This document shows positions 41,717 to 50,572 of a stretch of 64,000 nt of DNA, piece by piece. Under the pieces are notes generated by a model. It was not told the origin of the DNA. It was given only the letters and a program-made list of their open reading frames with translations, and ran no database searches. Origin of the DNA: Halorussus amylolyticus (lineage in GTDB: Archaea; Halobacteriota; Halobacteria; Halobacteriales; Haladaptataceae). The DNA lies in contig NZ_RXOB02000022.1 of the NCBI RefSeq assembly GCF_004143485.2, positions 204,199 to 268,198 of the forward strand, read 5' to 3'. A program made the translations under genes and the position numbers. Numbering within the stretch: position 1 is the first letter of the stretch; each line of letters starts with the position of its first letter.

Positions 41717-42049
41717 GTGAATCCGTACGCACTGCTCGGAGCGGCAATCGCGTCCGAACTGGTCGGGACGACTGCACTGAAGCTCTCGGCGGGATTCTCG
41801 CGGCCGGTCCCGAGTCTCGGCGTCGTCGTCGGATACGGACTCGCGTTCTATCTCGTTTCGCTGACGCTGGAGGACCTCCCGCTCGGCATCGTCTACGGGA
41901 CGTGGGCCGCGCTGGGAATCGTCGGCGTAGCCGCTATCGGCGTCGTCGTGTTCGGCGAGCGGGTGGACCTCCCGGGCGCTATCGGAGTGACCCTCATTGT
42001 CGTCGGGGTGTACTGCCTCAACGTCGTCTCCGAGATGTCCGCGCACTGA
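41717..42049 (+). CDS. SMR-family multidrug/quaternary-cation transporter (EmrE-like)
   Basis: 110-residue protein with four membrane helices. The essential acidic residue is Glu in ASELVGTTALKLSAGF, the family-typical A-x-x-x-E-x-x-x-T-x-x-L-K pattern; helix 2 has GLAFYLVSLTLEDLPLG and helix 3 IVYGTWAALGIVGVA. It exports cationic compounds in exchange for protons. The start is GTG at 41717. A strong hairpin follows directly at the stop. Confidence 0.9.
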   Translation: MNPYALLGAAIASELVGTTALKLSAGFSRPVPSLGVVVGYGLAFYLVSLTLEDLPLGIVYGTWAALGIVGVAAIGVVVFGERVDLPGAIGVTLIVVGVYCLNVVSEMSAH

Positions 42050-42082
42050 GCGCCCGCCGCGCTCCGGAGCGCGGCGGGCGCT
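42049..42082 (+). terminator. 17-bp perfect palindromic terminator
   Basis: AGCGCCCGCCGCGCTCC and its exact complement with no loop, starting at the SMR stop codon and ending in TTTC. It looks like an efficient terminator for the SMR gene; the following MoaD-like gene starts 78 bp later. Confidence 0.6.
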
Positions 42083-42160
42083 TTCGGCTCCACTCGGTCC
42101 GATACGAACTCCGGAAAAGGGTGTGAATTAAGCCGCCGGGCACCTACCGCTACACGAGGG

Positions 42161-42466
42161 ATGTCCGCGCCCACCACCGACGCTGACGAGACCGTGACCG
42201 TCGAACTCAATTTCTACGCGCCGTTTCGGGACGCCGTCGGCGAGAAGACGGTCGTCGAGGAACTCCCGCGCGGGGCGACTCTCGCCGACGCGGTCGGTCG
42301 AGTCGCCGAGCGACACCCCGAACTCGACGGAATGGTGCTGAACGACGAGGGCGAGGTCAAGCGAGGCGTGACCGCACTTCGAAACGGTCACGACCGGGCG
42401 GTCGCCGACGGGGCGCTCGAAGACGGTGACTCGGTGAGTTTCACGACGCCGATTCACGGCGGGTGA
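42161..42466 (+). CDS. MoaD/ThiS-like ubiquitin-fold small modifier (SAMP-type)
   Basis: 101-residue beta-grasp protein ending in the di-glycine tail (TTPIHGG) that is adenylated and either thiocarboxylated or joined to target lysines. The fold is seen in VTVELNFYAPFRDAVGEKT and EDGDSVSFTTPIHGG. Haloarchaeal proteins of this kind include SAMP1 (protein tagging and molybdopterin synthesis). Position beside a tungsten aldehyde oxidoreductase gene (convergent, 12 bp apart) supports a molybdopterin/tungstopterin role. Confidence 0.85.
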   Translation: MSAPTTDADETVTVELNFYAPFRDAVGEKTVVEELPRGATLADAVGRVAERHPELDGMVLNDEGEVKRGVTALRNGHDRAVADGALEDGDSVSFTTPIHGG

Positions 42467-42478
42467 GGTGTTGGGGCC

Positions 42479-44131
42479 TCAGTCGGCGACTTCGACTCGC
42501 TCGTCGGGAACCGTTCCGTCGTCGTTCCAGCCTCGAACCTCGTAGTATTCGGAGAGTGCGGCCTCGAAGTCCGGCAGGTCGTAGGGAAGCACGTCGTCGC
42601 TCCGGTCGAAGCCGCGCTGATTGTTGAAGTGGCGTTCGAGTTCGACGGTCCGCGCGCCCACGTCGAGCAGGTCGTCCCAGTCGGCGTCGAACAGTTCGGC
42701 GGCCCGGTCCTCGGTCACGTAGTCGCTCGAAAACGCGCAGACGATGCCGCTGTCTTTGAACGCCGCTGTGTTCTCGGACTCGACCAGATGCGGGGCCTTG
42801 CCGTCGAGTCCCTCGGGGTCGAGTTCGCCCGAGTACTCGTCGGAGAGGATTTCCGAGTACATGTGGTCGGCCCCGCTGTTCGAGGTGGCGTAGCTCAGGC
42901 CCTGTCCGTTGATTGCGCGGCCGTCGTGAGCCGCGAATTCGAGGCCCTTCGAACTCCAGTTCTCGACGCCGAGGTCGGCGTGGGCGCGCTCGACGCCCTC
43001 CGCGAGCAGGTCGCCGACGCCTTCGCGGCGAGCGATTTTCCCGATGAGGTCGTGGACGAGTTCGGCGTTGCCGAACTCGTCCTCGCTGGCGAGATACGCC
43101 GAGATGGTGACGCCACACGAGATGGTGTCGAGACCGAGTTCGTCGCAGAGGTCGTTCGATTTCATCACGTCCACGATGTCGCCGACGCCCGCACACGACC
43201 CGAACGCCATCACGGTCTCGAACTCCGGGCCCTCGGTTTCGAGACCGGTCTCTTCGTCGCGAGTCGGGAGCTTACACCCGTAGGCGCACTGCGAGCAGGT
43301 GCCCCGCTTGTACTTCTTCTCCTCGACCGCGTCGCCGCCGATGTTCTCCACGTCCTCGAACGAGAACTCCGCGAAGTACCGGGTCGGGAGGGAGAACTCG
43401 TCGTTGATGAACTCCGTGCCGCCGGTCGTTCCTTGGCGCTTCATCCGGTCGTCGCTGGTCGCGGCCTCCCGGTGCACCTCCGACTGGACCTCGGGAATCT
43501 CGATGTCGGGCGCGGAGTCGCCCCGGAAACTGACGCACTTGACGTTCTTCGAGCCGAGCACCGCGCCCAGACCCCCGCGGCCGAACGCCCGCGTGTCGGA
43601 GGTCATGACGCAGGCGAACCGGACCTCGTTCTCGCCCGCCGGGCCGATTGCCGCGAGGTTCTCGGGCGCGAGTCCGCGTTCTTCGGCCATGTACTCGCTC
43701 GTCTCTGAGACGGTCGCGCCCGCGAGTTCGGGCACTGCCTCGAACTCGACGCCCTCATCCGTCACGTGAACCGCGAGGAGTTCGTCGCTCTCGCCGACGA
43801 TTTCCACGACTGAGTGGCCCGTCCCGACGAAGTTCCGCGAGACGAACCCGCCCGCGTTGGTCGAGCGAATCCCGTCCGTGAGCGGCGAAATCGCGGTGGC
43901 GTTCATCCGGCCCGTGAAACTCATCTGGGACTGCTGGAGCGGTCCCGCCGAGAAGTAGAGTCGGTTCTCCGGGCCGAGCGGGTCGGCGTCGAACGGAACT
44001 CGGTCGTGGGCGAGTTTGGTGGCCGCGCCGCGCCCGCCGACGAACGACGCCAGCACGTCGTCTACGTCCTCGATTCGGGCCTCGCGGTCGGTCAGGTCGA
44101 TGGACAGCAGCGTCCCCTTCGCGCGTAGCAT
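42479..44131 (-). CDS. Aldehyde ferredoxin oxidoreductase family protein
   Basis: 550-residue tungsten/molybdopterin enzyme oxidising aldehydes to acids with ferredoxin. The N-terminal domain has FVGGRGAATKL and SFTGRMNATAISPLT. The pterin-binding GRGGLGAVLGSKNVKCVSF is present. The 4Fe-4S site is CSQCAYGC (Cys-x2-Cys-x3-Cys) with the fourth Cys in SNDLCDELGLD, the second pterin signature. The length is slightly shorter than hyperthermophile AORs (about 605). The electron partner is not adjacent; a 2Fe-2S ferredoxin is at 27.9 kb. Confidence 0.92.
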   Translation of the reverse strand: MLRAKGTLLSIDLTDREARIEDVDDVLASFVGGRGAATKLAHDRVPFDADPLGPENRLYFSAGPLQQSQMSFTGRMNATAISPLTDGIRSTNAGGFVSRNFVGTGHSVVEIVGESDELLAVHVTDEGVEFEAVPELAGATVSETSEYMAEERGLAPENLAAIGPAGENEVRFACVMTSDTRAFGRGGLGAVLGSKNVKCVSFRGDSAPDIEIPEVQSEVHREAATSDDRMKRQGTTGGTEFINDEFSLPTRYFAEFSFEDVENIGGDAVEEKKYKRGTCSQCAYGCKLPTRDEETGLETEGPEFETVMAFGSCAGVGDIVDVMKSNDLCDELGLDTISCGVTISAYLASEDEFGNAELVHDLIGKIARREGVGDLLAEGVERAHADLGVENWSSKGLEFAAHDGRAINGQGLSYATSNSGADHMYSEILSDEYSGELDPEGLDGKAPHLVESENTAAFKDSGIVCAFSSDYVTEDRAAELFDADWDDLLDVGARTVELERHFNNQRGFDRSDDVLPYDLPDFEAALSEYYEVRGWNDDGTVPDERVEVAD

Positions 44132-44264
44132 ATTTGGTAACTATTCGCAGAGCGACGTAAATCCGACGGATGCGGAACGCTCGTCGGCAGATTCCGCGAC
44201 CGCGCGACTCGGTTCGCTGGCGAGAGGGAGTAGCTTTTCGTACCGCGAGTGAGTAGCTTCGAGC

Positions 44265-44591
44265 ATGGGAATGAGGCCACCACCGTCGAACGACGACGGC
44301 CCGGACGTAATCGAGTTCGGCATCGCGGAAGTCGCGGCCGAACTCGACGACGCCGACCTCTCGTTTCCCGCGACCGGCGACGAGGTCGTCCGGGCGCTGT
44401 CGAATCCGCGCATCGACTACAACGCGAAAGGGCACGCGGTCGCGCTCTCGGAGGCGATGTCCGACACCGAGCAACATCGCTTCGAGGACGAGCAGGACCT
44501 GCTCAACGCGCTCCATCCGACGTTCGAGCGGTATCGGACCTCGCGGACACCCGGCGTCATCGAGCGGTTTCGGGCCGCGCTGCCGCTCTGA
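44265..44591 (+). CDS. Small haloarchaeal protein (DUF5789-like)
   Basis: 108-residue soluble protein. A disordered N-terminus (MGMRPPPSNDDG) precedes a conserved core: IEFGIAEVAAELDDADLSFP, VVRALSNPRIDYNAKGHAVAL, then a helical C-terminus (FERYRTSRTPGVIERF). This matches a haloarchaeal family I recall as DUF5789 (unverified). No catalytic motif. Convergent with the AglJ gene. Confidence 0.68.
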   Translation: MGMRPPPSNDDGPDVIEFGIAEVAAELDDADLSFPATGDEVVRALSNPRIDYNAKGHAVALSEAMSDTEQHRFEDEQDLLNALHPTFERYRTSRTPGVIERFRAALPL

Positions 44592-44646
44592 GTGACAAAA
44601 TTCGGGGGCCGTACGCTCGCGATTTCGATTCTCGTTCTCCCACCGA

Positions 44647-45555
44647 CTACTCGAGTCGGCGCATCTGCTCGCGGTGGAGCGTCACGATGAGGTCCGAGAG
44701 GACGCCGAACATCAGCAACTGCACGCCGAACAGGATGGCGAACGCCGCGACGACCGCCAACACCTCGTGGCTCTCCCGGGGGACTTTCACGAACCACTCG
44801 TACCCGACGTAGGCCGCGACACCCACGCCGAACAGGCCGCTCGCCACGCCGACGCTTCCGAAGTAGAACAGGGGGTTGTTCGTCTTCGCCAACTGATAGA
44901 GCGTCAGGAGGATGACGCCGCCGTCGTGGACCGGGTGGAGGTTGGTGTCGGACCCGTCGGGCCGCGACTCGTACCGGATGGGGACCACGGTGGTCGGAAT
45001 TCCGTGCTTGACACACTCGACTGCCATCTCGGTCTCGACGCCGAACCCGTCGGCGTCGAGGTAGAAGTTCTCGACCGACTCGCGGGTGAACGCCCGGTAG
45101 CCGCTCAGGATGTCCTCGAAGTCCTTGCCGTGGACGGTTCGGAACACCCAGTTGAATATCGTGTTCCCGATGCGATTGAGCCGAGTCATCGCGCCGTCTT
45201 CCATGTCGGCGAACCGGTCGCCGATGACGTGTCCGTACCGGCCGTCAACGAGGGGTTCGAGCATCGCGTCGGCGTCGGCCGCTCGATAGGTGCCGTCGCC
45301 GTCGAGCATCAGGACGTACGCCGCGTCGATGTGTCGAATCCCCTCTCGGACCGCCTGTCCCTTGCCGGTCCCGGACTGCTGGATGACTCGCGCACCGCGC
45401 TCGCGGGCGATGTCCGCGGTGTCGTCGGTCGAGTCGCCGTCCACGACGAGGACGTTTTCGAACCCGTAGTCGGCGAAATCGTCGATTACGTCGCCGATGG
45501 TCTCGGCCTCGTTCAGCGTCGGGATGAGCACGCACACGTCCTCGCGGTCGGCCAT
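44647..45555 (-). CDS. aglJ: Dolichol-phosphate glycosyltransferase AglJ
   Basis: 302-residue family 2 glycosyltransferase that adds the first hexose to the lipid carrier in haloarchaeal N-glycosylation. The N-terminal GT-A domain has VCVLIPTLNEAETIGDVID, the metal-binding DGDG in VLMLDGDGTYRA, LSGYRAFTR and GFGVETEMAVECVKHG. Two C-terminal membrane helices follow (about 225-245 and 260-290). The sequence pattern matches AglJ proteins of Haloferax volcanii. It is divergent from an archaellin gene, a known N-glycosylation target. Confidence 0.85.
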   Translation of the reverse strand: MADREDVCVLIPTLNEAETIGDVIDDFADYGFENVLVVDGDSTDDTADIARERGARVIQQSGTGKGQAVREGIRHIDAAYVLMLDGDGTYRAADADAMLEPLVDGRYGHVIGDRFADMEDGAMTRLNRIGNTIFNWVFRTVHGKDFEDILSGYRAFTRESVENFYLDADGFGVETEMAVECVKHGIPTTVVPIRYESRPDGSDTNLHPVHDGGVILLTLYQLAKTNNPLFYFGSVGVASGLFGVGVAAYVGYEWFVKVPRESHEVLAVVAAFAILFGVQLLMFGVLSDLIVTLHREQMRRLE

Positions 45556-45754
45556 TGAGTCTCAGTGGTCACCACGAGCGCAAAAGGCTTACTTCTCGGT
45601 GGCCGTCGAAGACCAATCGAACGACGACGCTCGGTTCGACTCGGTGTTTTATATCTATCATTTCTGAGTGGCGTCTGACGCATCTCTGCGAAATGTAGGT
45701 TTCTCATCGCCTGTACTCTCACATCTGGCTCCAATTATCATCGGTGAAAATGGA

Positions 45755-45824
45755 CGAACGATATATATGTCGCTGGTGGCACCTCTCGGGTGGGAAGACT
45801 CCCGACGACGAATACGGACCAAAA
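45755..45824 (+). promoter_or_regulatory. Archaellin promoter and leader
   Basis: The TATA box CGATATATATG is at about 45759-45769, giving an expected transcript start near 45790 and a leader of about 35 nt. The leader contains a small TCGGG/CCCGA hairpin and lacks a Shine-Dalgarno site. An ATG at 45744 in frame with the gene lies upstream of the TATA box, so it cannot be the start. Confidence 0.6.
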
Positions 45825-46472
45825 ATGATACGAAATCCAATCTCTACGGTGAAAGAACGACTCTCGAACGCGGGCGAGAACCGCGGTCAGGTGGGTATCG
45901 GTACGCTCATCGTGTTCATCGCGATGGTGCTGGTCGCCGCGATTGCGGCGGGCGTGCTCATCAACACCGCTGGGTTCCTCCAGACCAAGTCCGAACAGAC
46001 CGGGCAGGAGAGCAGTGCCCAAGTGTCGAACCGGGTGCAGGTCGTCAGCGGCTTCGGTAACGTCGCCAACGACGAGAAGGTCGATTACGTGAACCTGACG
46101 GTGATGCGCGGGTCGGGTGCCGACGACATCAATCTCTCGACTGCGACTATCGAGTGGATCGGTCCGAACGAGGCCAAGACGCTGACATCGGGCGACCTTG
46201 AGGATTCGGTCGAAAAGCCCGGAGACGGTGATGAGGGCGACATCGACAAATTCAACGTCTCGGAAATCAAGGACACCGACGACTCCGCACCGGTGCTCAA
46301 CAGCCAGGACGACCGCTTCCGCATCTCGATGAACGCCACCGCCATCGGCGGCCAGCGTCTCGACGAGGGCCAGACGGTGGAGCTGAAACTCACCACCCAG
46401 TACGGTGCGGTCACCATCTACCGCGCGAACGTCCCGCAGTCGCTCTCCCAGGAGAGCGCAGTCACGGTCTGA
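45825..46472 (+). CDS. Archaellin (flagellin)
   Basis: 215-residue pre-archaellin. A short basic leader ends at ENRG, followed by the processing site and the class III signal [20 protein letters not shown] (hydrophobic stem that polymerises). The outer domain has four N-x-S/T sequons (NLT, NLS, NVS, NAT) suitable for N-glycosylation. No other archaellum gene is in the window, so this is an orphan or a filament gene away from the main arl cluster. AglJ is its divergent neighbour and two glycosyltransferases follow. Confidence 0.9.
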   Translation: MIRNPISTVKERLSNAGENRGQVGIGTLIVFIAMVLVAAIAAGVLINTAGFLQTKSEQTGQESSAQVSNRVQVVSGFGNVANDEKVDYVNLTVMRGSGADDINLSTATIEWIGPNEAKTLTSGDLEDSVEKPGDGDEGDIDKFNVSEIKDTDDSAPVLNSQDDRFRISMNATAIGGQRLDEGQTVELKLTTQYGAVTIYRANVPQSLSQESAVTV

Positions 46473-46591
46473 TCGGGTTTCCGATTTCGACCGACTTTCC
46501 TCTCACTTCCGTCCCGTCCGGACGGTTCATTTTTCGCGCTCACCGACGTACGACCAACAGTGTGTTATAACGGGGTTTCATATTCGGTCGT

Positions 46592-47734
46592 ATGAACTCC
46601 CTCGTGACGGCTGCCGGGGCGCTCGTCGTTCTGACGGCGCTCCCCTACGTCGCGTTTCTGGCGCTCTACGCGTGGGTTCGGCCGAGCGGATCTGCGGCCG
46701 ACAAGCGCGAGGCCGAACCGAGCGTGAGCGTCGTCCTGCCGACGTACAACGAGTCGGGCATCGTCGAGAAGAAACTCGACGACCTGCTCTCGCTCGACTA
46801 CCCGATGGAGAAAGTCGAAGTCGTGGTCGTGGATTCGAGCGACGACGAGACGCCCGAACTCGTCGAGTCGTACTTCGCCGAGCGCGAGCATCCCGACCTG
46901 AATCTCATCCGCGAGGACGACCGCCGCGGTCTCGCGCCCGCGCTGAACGACGCCTACGCCGCCGCAGAGAACGAAATGGTCGTCAAGACCGACTGCGATT
47001 CGTACGTCGCCGCCGACGCGCTCCGAGAGGCGGCCGCCAACCTCGCAGACCCCGACGTGGCCGCGGTTACCGGCCAGAATGCGGAGGTCCTCGGCGGGAG
47101 CGAAGTCGAAGCGGGCTACCGGGGCGTCCAGGCACACGTCCAGACGCTCGAATCCCATCTCGACTCGACGCTCATCTTCCACGGGCCGTTCTCGGCGTTC
47201 GAAAACGACGCCGTCGTCCCGCTCGACCCCGAATCGCTCGCCGACGACACCGAGCTCGCGCTCAAGATTCGACGGGGCGGCGACCGCGTCGTCTTCGACC
47301 CCGCGATTCGGTACAAGGAAGCCTCCCACTCTGATTTCGGCAAGCGCCGCCTCCAGAAGGACCGTCGCGGGATGGGACTCATCCGGTTGCTCGTCCAGCA
47401 CCGCGACGCGCTGGGGAAGTACGGAAAGTACGGGAAGGCCGTCCTGCCGTTCAACTGGTGGTTCATGGTGATTTCGCCGTGGCTCGTGGCGCTGAGCGTC
47501 GTCGCCGTGACCGCGGCCGCGGTTTCGGTCGCCGGATGGGCGGGACTCGCGGTTCCGGCCGCGCTCGCGGGGTTCGTCTGGTTCGGCCAGAAGGACCTGC
47601 TCGGCCCGCTTCAGGCGGTTTACGCCGTGTTCGACTCGCAGGTGTCGCTCCTCCACGCCGCGGTCGAACTCCTCCGAGGGAAGGGCGACGGCACGTGGGA
47701 GGTAGACGAGGAGCTTCGAGAGGCGTTCGACTGA
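46592..47734 (+). CDS. Membrane-anchored family 2 glycosyltransferase
   Basis: 380-residue glycosyltransferase. One N-terminal membrane helix (about 4-27) precedes a GT-A domain (VSVVLPTYNESGIVEKKL, VVVVDSSDDETPEL, VVKTDCDSYVAA, the acceptor part DDTELALKIRRGG). Two C-terminal membrane helices follow (about 297-318 and 325-340). It resembles dolichol- or hyaluronan-type processive transferases in layout. 6 bp separate its stop from the next GT4 gene, so they share a message. Confidence 0.85.
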   Translation: MNSLVTAAGALVVLTALPYVAFLALYAWVRPSGSAADKREAEPSVSVVLPTYNESGIVEKKLDDLLSLDYPMEKVEVVVVDSSDDETPELVESYFAEREHPDLNLIREDDRRGLAPALNDAYAAAENEMVVKTDCDSYVAADALREAAANLADPDVAAVTGQNAEVLGGSEVEAGYRGVQAHVQTLESHLDSTLIFHGPFSAFENDAVVPLDPESLADDTELALKIRRGGDRVVFDPAIRYKEASHSDFGKRRLQKDRRGMGLIRLLVQHRDALGKYGKYGKAVLPFNWWFMVISPWLVALSVVAVTAAAVSVAGWAGLAVPAALAGFVWFGQKDLLGPLQAVYAVFDSQVSLLHAAVELLRGKGDGTWEVDEELREAFD

Positions 47735-47740
47735 GCGCCC

Positions 47741-48778
47741 ATGCGAGTTTTGCAGGTCACACCGCGGTATCCGCCCCGTGCCGGAGGCGTCGAGGCCCAC
47801 GTCGCCGAGATTAGCGAACGACTGGTCGCGCGCGGTCGCGAGGTCACGGTGTTCACGGCCGACGCCGGGCCGGATGTACCGCGCCGCGAGACTCGAAACG
47901 GCGTCGAAGTCCGTCGGTTTCGGGGGTTCGCTCCCGGCGGCGCGTTCCACGTCGCACCCGGAATCTCGGCGGCGGTTCGGCGGGCGGACCCCGACGTGGT
48001 CCACGCCCACAACTACCATTCGCTCCCGGTGCTGTTCGCGGCGCTCGGGGTCGGAGACGCTCGATTCGTCGTGACGACCCACTACCACGGCGCGAGCGCA
48101 GACAGCGTTCGGGACCGCCTGCTGTCGGCGTATCGGTTCCCCGGCGGGTGGGCGCTCGGCCGCGCCGACGCCGTCGTGGCGGTCAGCGAGTGGGAGCGCG
48201 ACAGACTCTACGAGGATTTCGACGTCTCGGCGACCGTGATTCCGAACGGCCTGCAGGTCGAGCGATTCGCCGGGGCGACCCCGGACGCCCGCGACCGGCC
48301 GTATCTGCTCTGCGTCGGTCGGTTAGAGGCGTACAAGGGCGTCCAGCACGCGATTCGCGCGCTGGCGGACCTGCCGGAGTACGACCTGCTGGTCGCGGGG
48401 TCGGGCGACTACCGCGACGAACTCGAACGGGTCGCTCGCGAGGCGGGTGTCGCCGACCGCGTGGAATTTTTGGGGTTCGTGGCCGACGACCGCCTGCCGG
48501 GGCTGTACGCCGGAGCAGAGGCGTATCTCACCCTCTCGGCGTTCGAATCCTACGGTATGACGGTCGCCGAGGCGCTCGCGGCCGGGACGCCCTGCGTCGT
48601 CCGCGAGGCGGGCGCGCTGGTGGACTGGGCCGACCGCGAGGACTGCGCGGGGGTCGCGGGCGTCGCGCCCGAGGACGTGGCCGCGGGCGTGCGCGCGGCG
48701 GTCGGGCGCGCCGCGCCCGCCGCCGCGCTGCCGACGTGGGACGACGTGACCGAGCGCGTGCTCGACGTGTACGGGTGA
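47741..48778 (+). CDS. Family 4 glycosyltransferase
   Basis: 345-residue soluble GT-B glycosyltransferase. The N-terminal Rossmann half begins MRVLQVTPRYPPRAGGVEAH and has VVHAHNYHSLPVL. The C-terminal half has LLCVGRLEAYKGVQHAIRAL, the sugar-nucleotide E-x7-E region FESYGMTVAEALAAG and the final helix DDVTERVLDVYG. It uses a nucleotide sugar to extend a glycan. It is second in the operon with the membrane GT2. Confidence 0.88.
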   Translation: MRVLQVTPRYPPRAGGVEAHVAEISERLVARGREVTVFTADAGPDVPRRETRNGVEVRRFRGFAPGGAFHVAPGISAAVRRADPDVVHAHNYHSLPVLFAALGVGDARFVVTTHYHGASADSVRDRLLSAYRFPGGWALGRADAVVAVSEWERDRLYEDFDVSATVIPNGLQVERFAGATPDARDRPYLLCVGRLEAYKGVQHAIRALADLPEYDLLVAGSGDYRDELERVAREAGVADRVEFLGFVADDRLPGLYAGAEAYLTLSAFESYGMTVAEALAAGTPCVVREAGALVDWADREDCAGVAGVAPEDVAAGVRAAVGRAAPAAALPTWDDVTERVLDVYG

Positions 48779-48826
48779 ATTTCGGAGGCATGAAATTCCA
48801 TTTTTCGCACGCCTTCACTTCGGCAC

Positions 48827-48990
48827 GGCGCGCGCTGGCGCGGGTCGCGGTTTGACCCGCGCCCAAAGCGCGCGAGGGATGACCGGAGCGACTGGAAGGA
48901 GCGTAGGGAGTCGGTTGGGGAGGCGTGTGGCTGTCGCGGGCGCGGTGGCGGTGCGGTTCTCATAGGTATCGGGAGTAGCTAGCTTCTGAT
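48827..48990 (+). repeat. Family-2 structured intergenic element, copy C
   Basis: Same block order as copy A: GGCGCGCGCTGGCGCG, a longer 10-bp hairpin GGCGCGGGTC/GACCCGCGCC with loop GCGGTTT (48837-48863), GCGAGGGATGA, GGTTGGGGAGG, a shorter GCGGTGGCGGTGCGG block, then TAGGTATCGGGAGTAGCTAGC. The hairpin sequence differs from copies A and B2 but the pairing is kept. It lies between a GT4 gene and a sulfatase-like gene; no credible reading frame. Confidence 0.72.
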
Positions 48991-49010
48991 TTGCCTCTGG
49001 TTTCAGATTT

Positions 49011-49082
49011 CAACTCTGAACTCCAAACTCCAACTCCACTCCTCCTCTCCCGATTCCGACTCCGAATTCCAACTCCGACTGC
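49011..49082 (+). repeat. Low-complexity ACTCC-rich tract
   Basis: About 70 bp dominated by repeats of AACTCC, ACTCC and CCGACTCC directly after family-2 copy C. The strand bias (C/T/A, almost no G on the plus strand) is unlike the neighbouring DNA. It may be a slippage remnant. Nothing else is seen up to the sulfatase-like start at 49171. Confidence 0.5.
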
Positions 49083-49170
49083 AGTGTAATCGTTCCTCGG
49101 TCGTTCACCGAACGAGAACGCCGAACGAGAGACGGGTAGCATTTTAAGCGCCGCCCGACAGAAAGCCAGT

Positions 49171-50541
49171 ATGAACGTCCTCCTCGTCACGGTCGATTCG
49201 CTCCGGGCCGACCGGGTGAACTCGGAGGTGATGCCCGCTACTCGGTCGTTCGCGGACGAGTCGCTCGAATTCGCCGAGTGCATCGCCAACGGACCCTCGA
49301 CCCCGGCGTCGTTCCCGGCTATCCACGCGAGTCGGTACTTCGCGAGCATCGAGGGGCTCGGTATCCCCGAACCGGGGTCGAACGACGGCATTCGGACGCT
49401 GGCAGAGACGCTCCGGGAGGCGGGGTACGCCACCGCGGGCTACACCGACAACCACTTCGCGAGTGGGTCGTACCACTACGACCGCGGATTTGCCGAGATG
49501 TACGACGCCAGCGGGACGACCGAAGCCGGGAAACTCAAGCAGTTCGTCCAGTCGAACCTCGACAAGGACGGCCCGGTGTTCAAGACCATCGAGGCGGTGT
49601 ACAACCGCGTCGACGCGCTCTTTGCGAACGCGACTGGCAACGAGAGCGAGTACGAGCGCGCCGAGTCGCTGAACCGCCGGGCACTCGACTGGATTGACGA
49701 CCAATCGGGCGAGTGGTTCACGTGGCTTCACTACATGGACGCCCACCACCCCTACGAGGCCCCCGACGAGTACCAGCGCGAGTTTCTGGACGAACCCCTC
49801 GGCCTGTCGCGGTGTCGCGGCCTCTCGCGGAAGGGGACCCACCACCCCGACGAGGTGACCGACCGCGAGTGGGACCTGATTCGCCGACTGTACGACGCCG
49901 AGTGCGCGTACGTGGACGACCAGTTCGACGCCGTGCTCTCGGCCCTCCGCGAGCGCGGCGAACTCGACGACACGCTCGTCGTGTTCACCGCCGACCACGG
50001 CGAACTCGTGGGCGAACACAATCACGCGGGCCACCCGCCGGAGTTCTGGGAGGGCGTGCTTCGGGTGCCGTTCGTGGTCAGTCACCCCGACCGCGCTCCT
50101 GACACTATTGACGGCCAGATTCGGCTCATCGACACGGCTCCGACGATTGCCGACGCGCTCGGTCTCGACGCCTTCGAGGGCTGGGAGGGCGAATCGGCGC
50201 TCGAAGTCGCCGAGGGCACGGCCAACCCTCGCGAGTACGCCTTCGCCGACGTGGGTCGGCAAATCGAGTACGCCCGGTGCTGTGCGCGCCGGGCCGACGG
50301 CTGGAAGCTCCTGCGCCACGCCGACGACGGGGAGTTCTGCTTCGACGCGCGCGAGACGCCCGACGAACGCCCCGAAGACGACCGCTCGGGCGACGGGGTT
50401 CCGGAGTACGACGAGCTATCCCGTGCGCTCGACGACCACCAGAACCGGATGAAACGGATGCGAGAGGGCGGGTCCGACGGCATCGCCGAGGACGACGAGA
50501 TGGTCGAACAGCATCTCAAGGACCTCGGTTACATGGAGTGA
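49171..50541 (+). CDS. Sulfatase-like alkaline phosphatase superfamily protein
   Basis: 456-residue hydrolase/transferase without a signal peptide. It starts MNVLLVTVDSLRADRV (metal Asp), and carries FTWLHYMDAHHPYEAPDEY and VFTADHGELVGEHNHAGHPP (metal Asp/His). The nucleophile region is STPASFPAIHASRYF, with no Cys/Ser-x-Pro-x-Arg motif, so a formylglycine-type sulfatase is unlikely; Thr or Ser would act directly, as in phosphatases or phosphoglycan transferases. It sits after glycosyltransferase genes in the surface block. Confidence 0.78.
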   Translation: MNVLLVTVDSLRADRVNSEVMPATRSFADESLEFAECIANGPSTPASFPAIHASRYFASIEGLGIPEPGSNDGIRTLAETLREAGYATAGYTDNHFASGSYHYDRGFAEMYDASGTTEAGKLKQFVQSNLDKDGPVFKTIEAVYNRVDALFANATGNESEYERAESLNRRALDWIDDQSGEWFTWLHYMDAHHPYEAPDEYQREFLDEPLGLSRCRGLSRKGTHHPDEVTDREWDLIRRLYDAECAYVDDQFDAVLSALRERGELDDTLVVFTADHGELVGEHNHAGHPPEFWEGVLRVPFVVSHPDRAPDTIDGQIRLIDTAPTIADALGLDAFEGWEGESALEVAEGTANPREYAFADVGRQIEYARCCARRADGWKLLRHADDGEFCFDARETPDERPEDDRSGDGVPEYDELSRALDDHQNRMKRMREGGSDGIAEDDEMVEQHLKDLGYME

Positions 50542-50572
50542 GAGAGCGGCTCTCGTACGAAGCCGACGCCGA

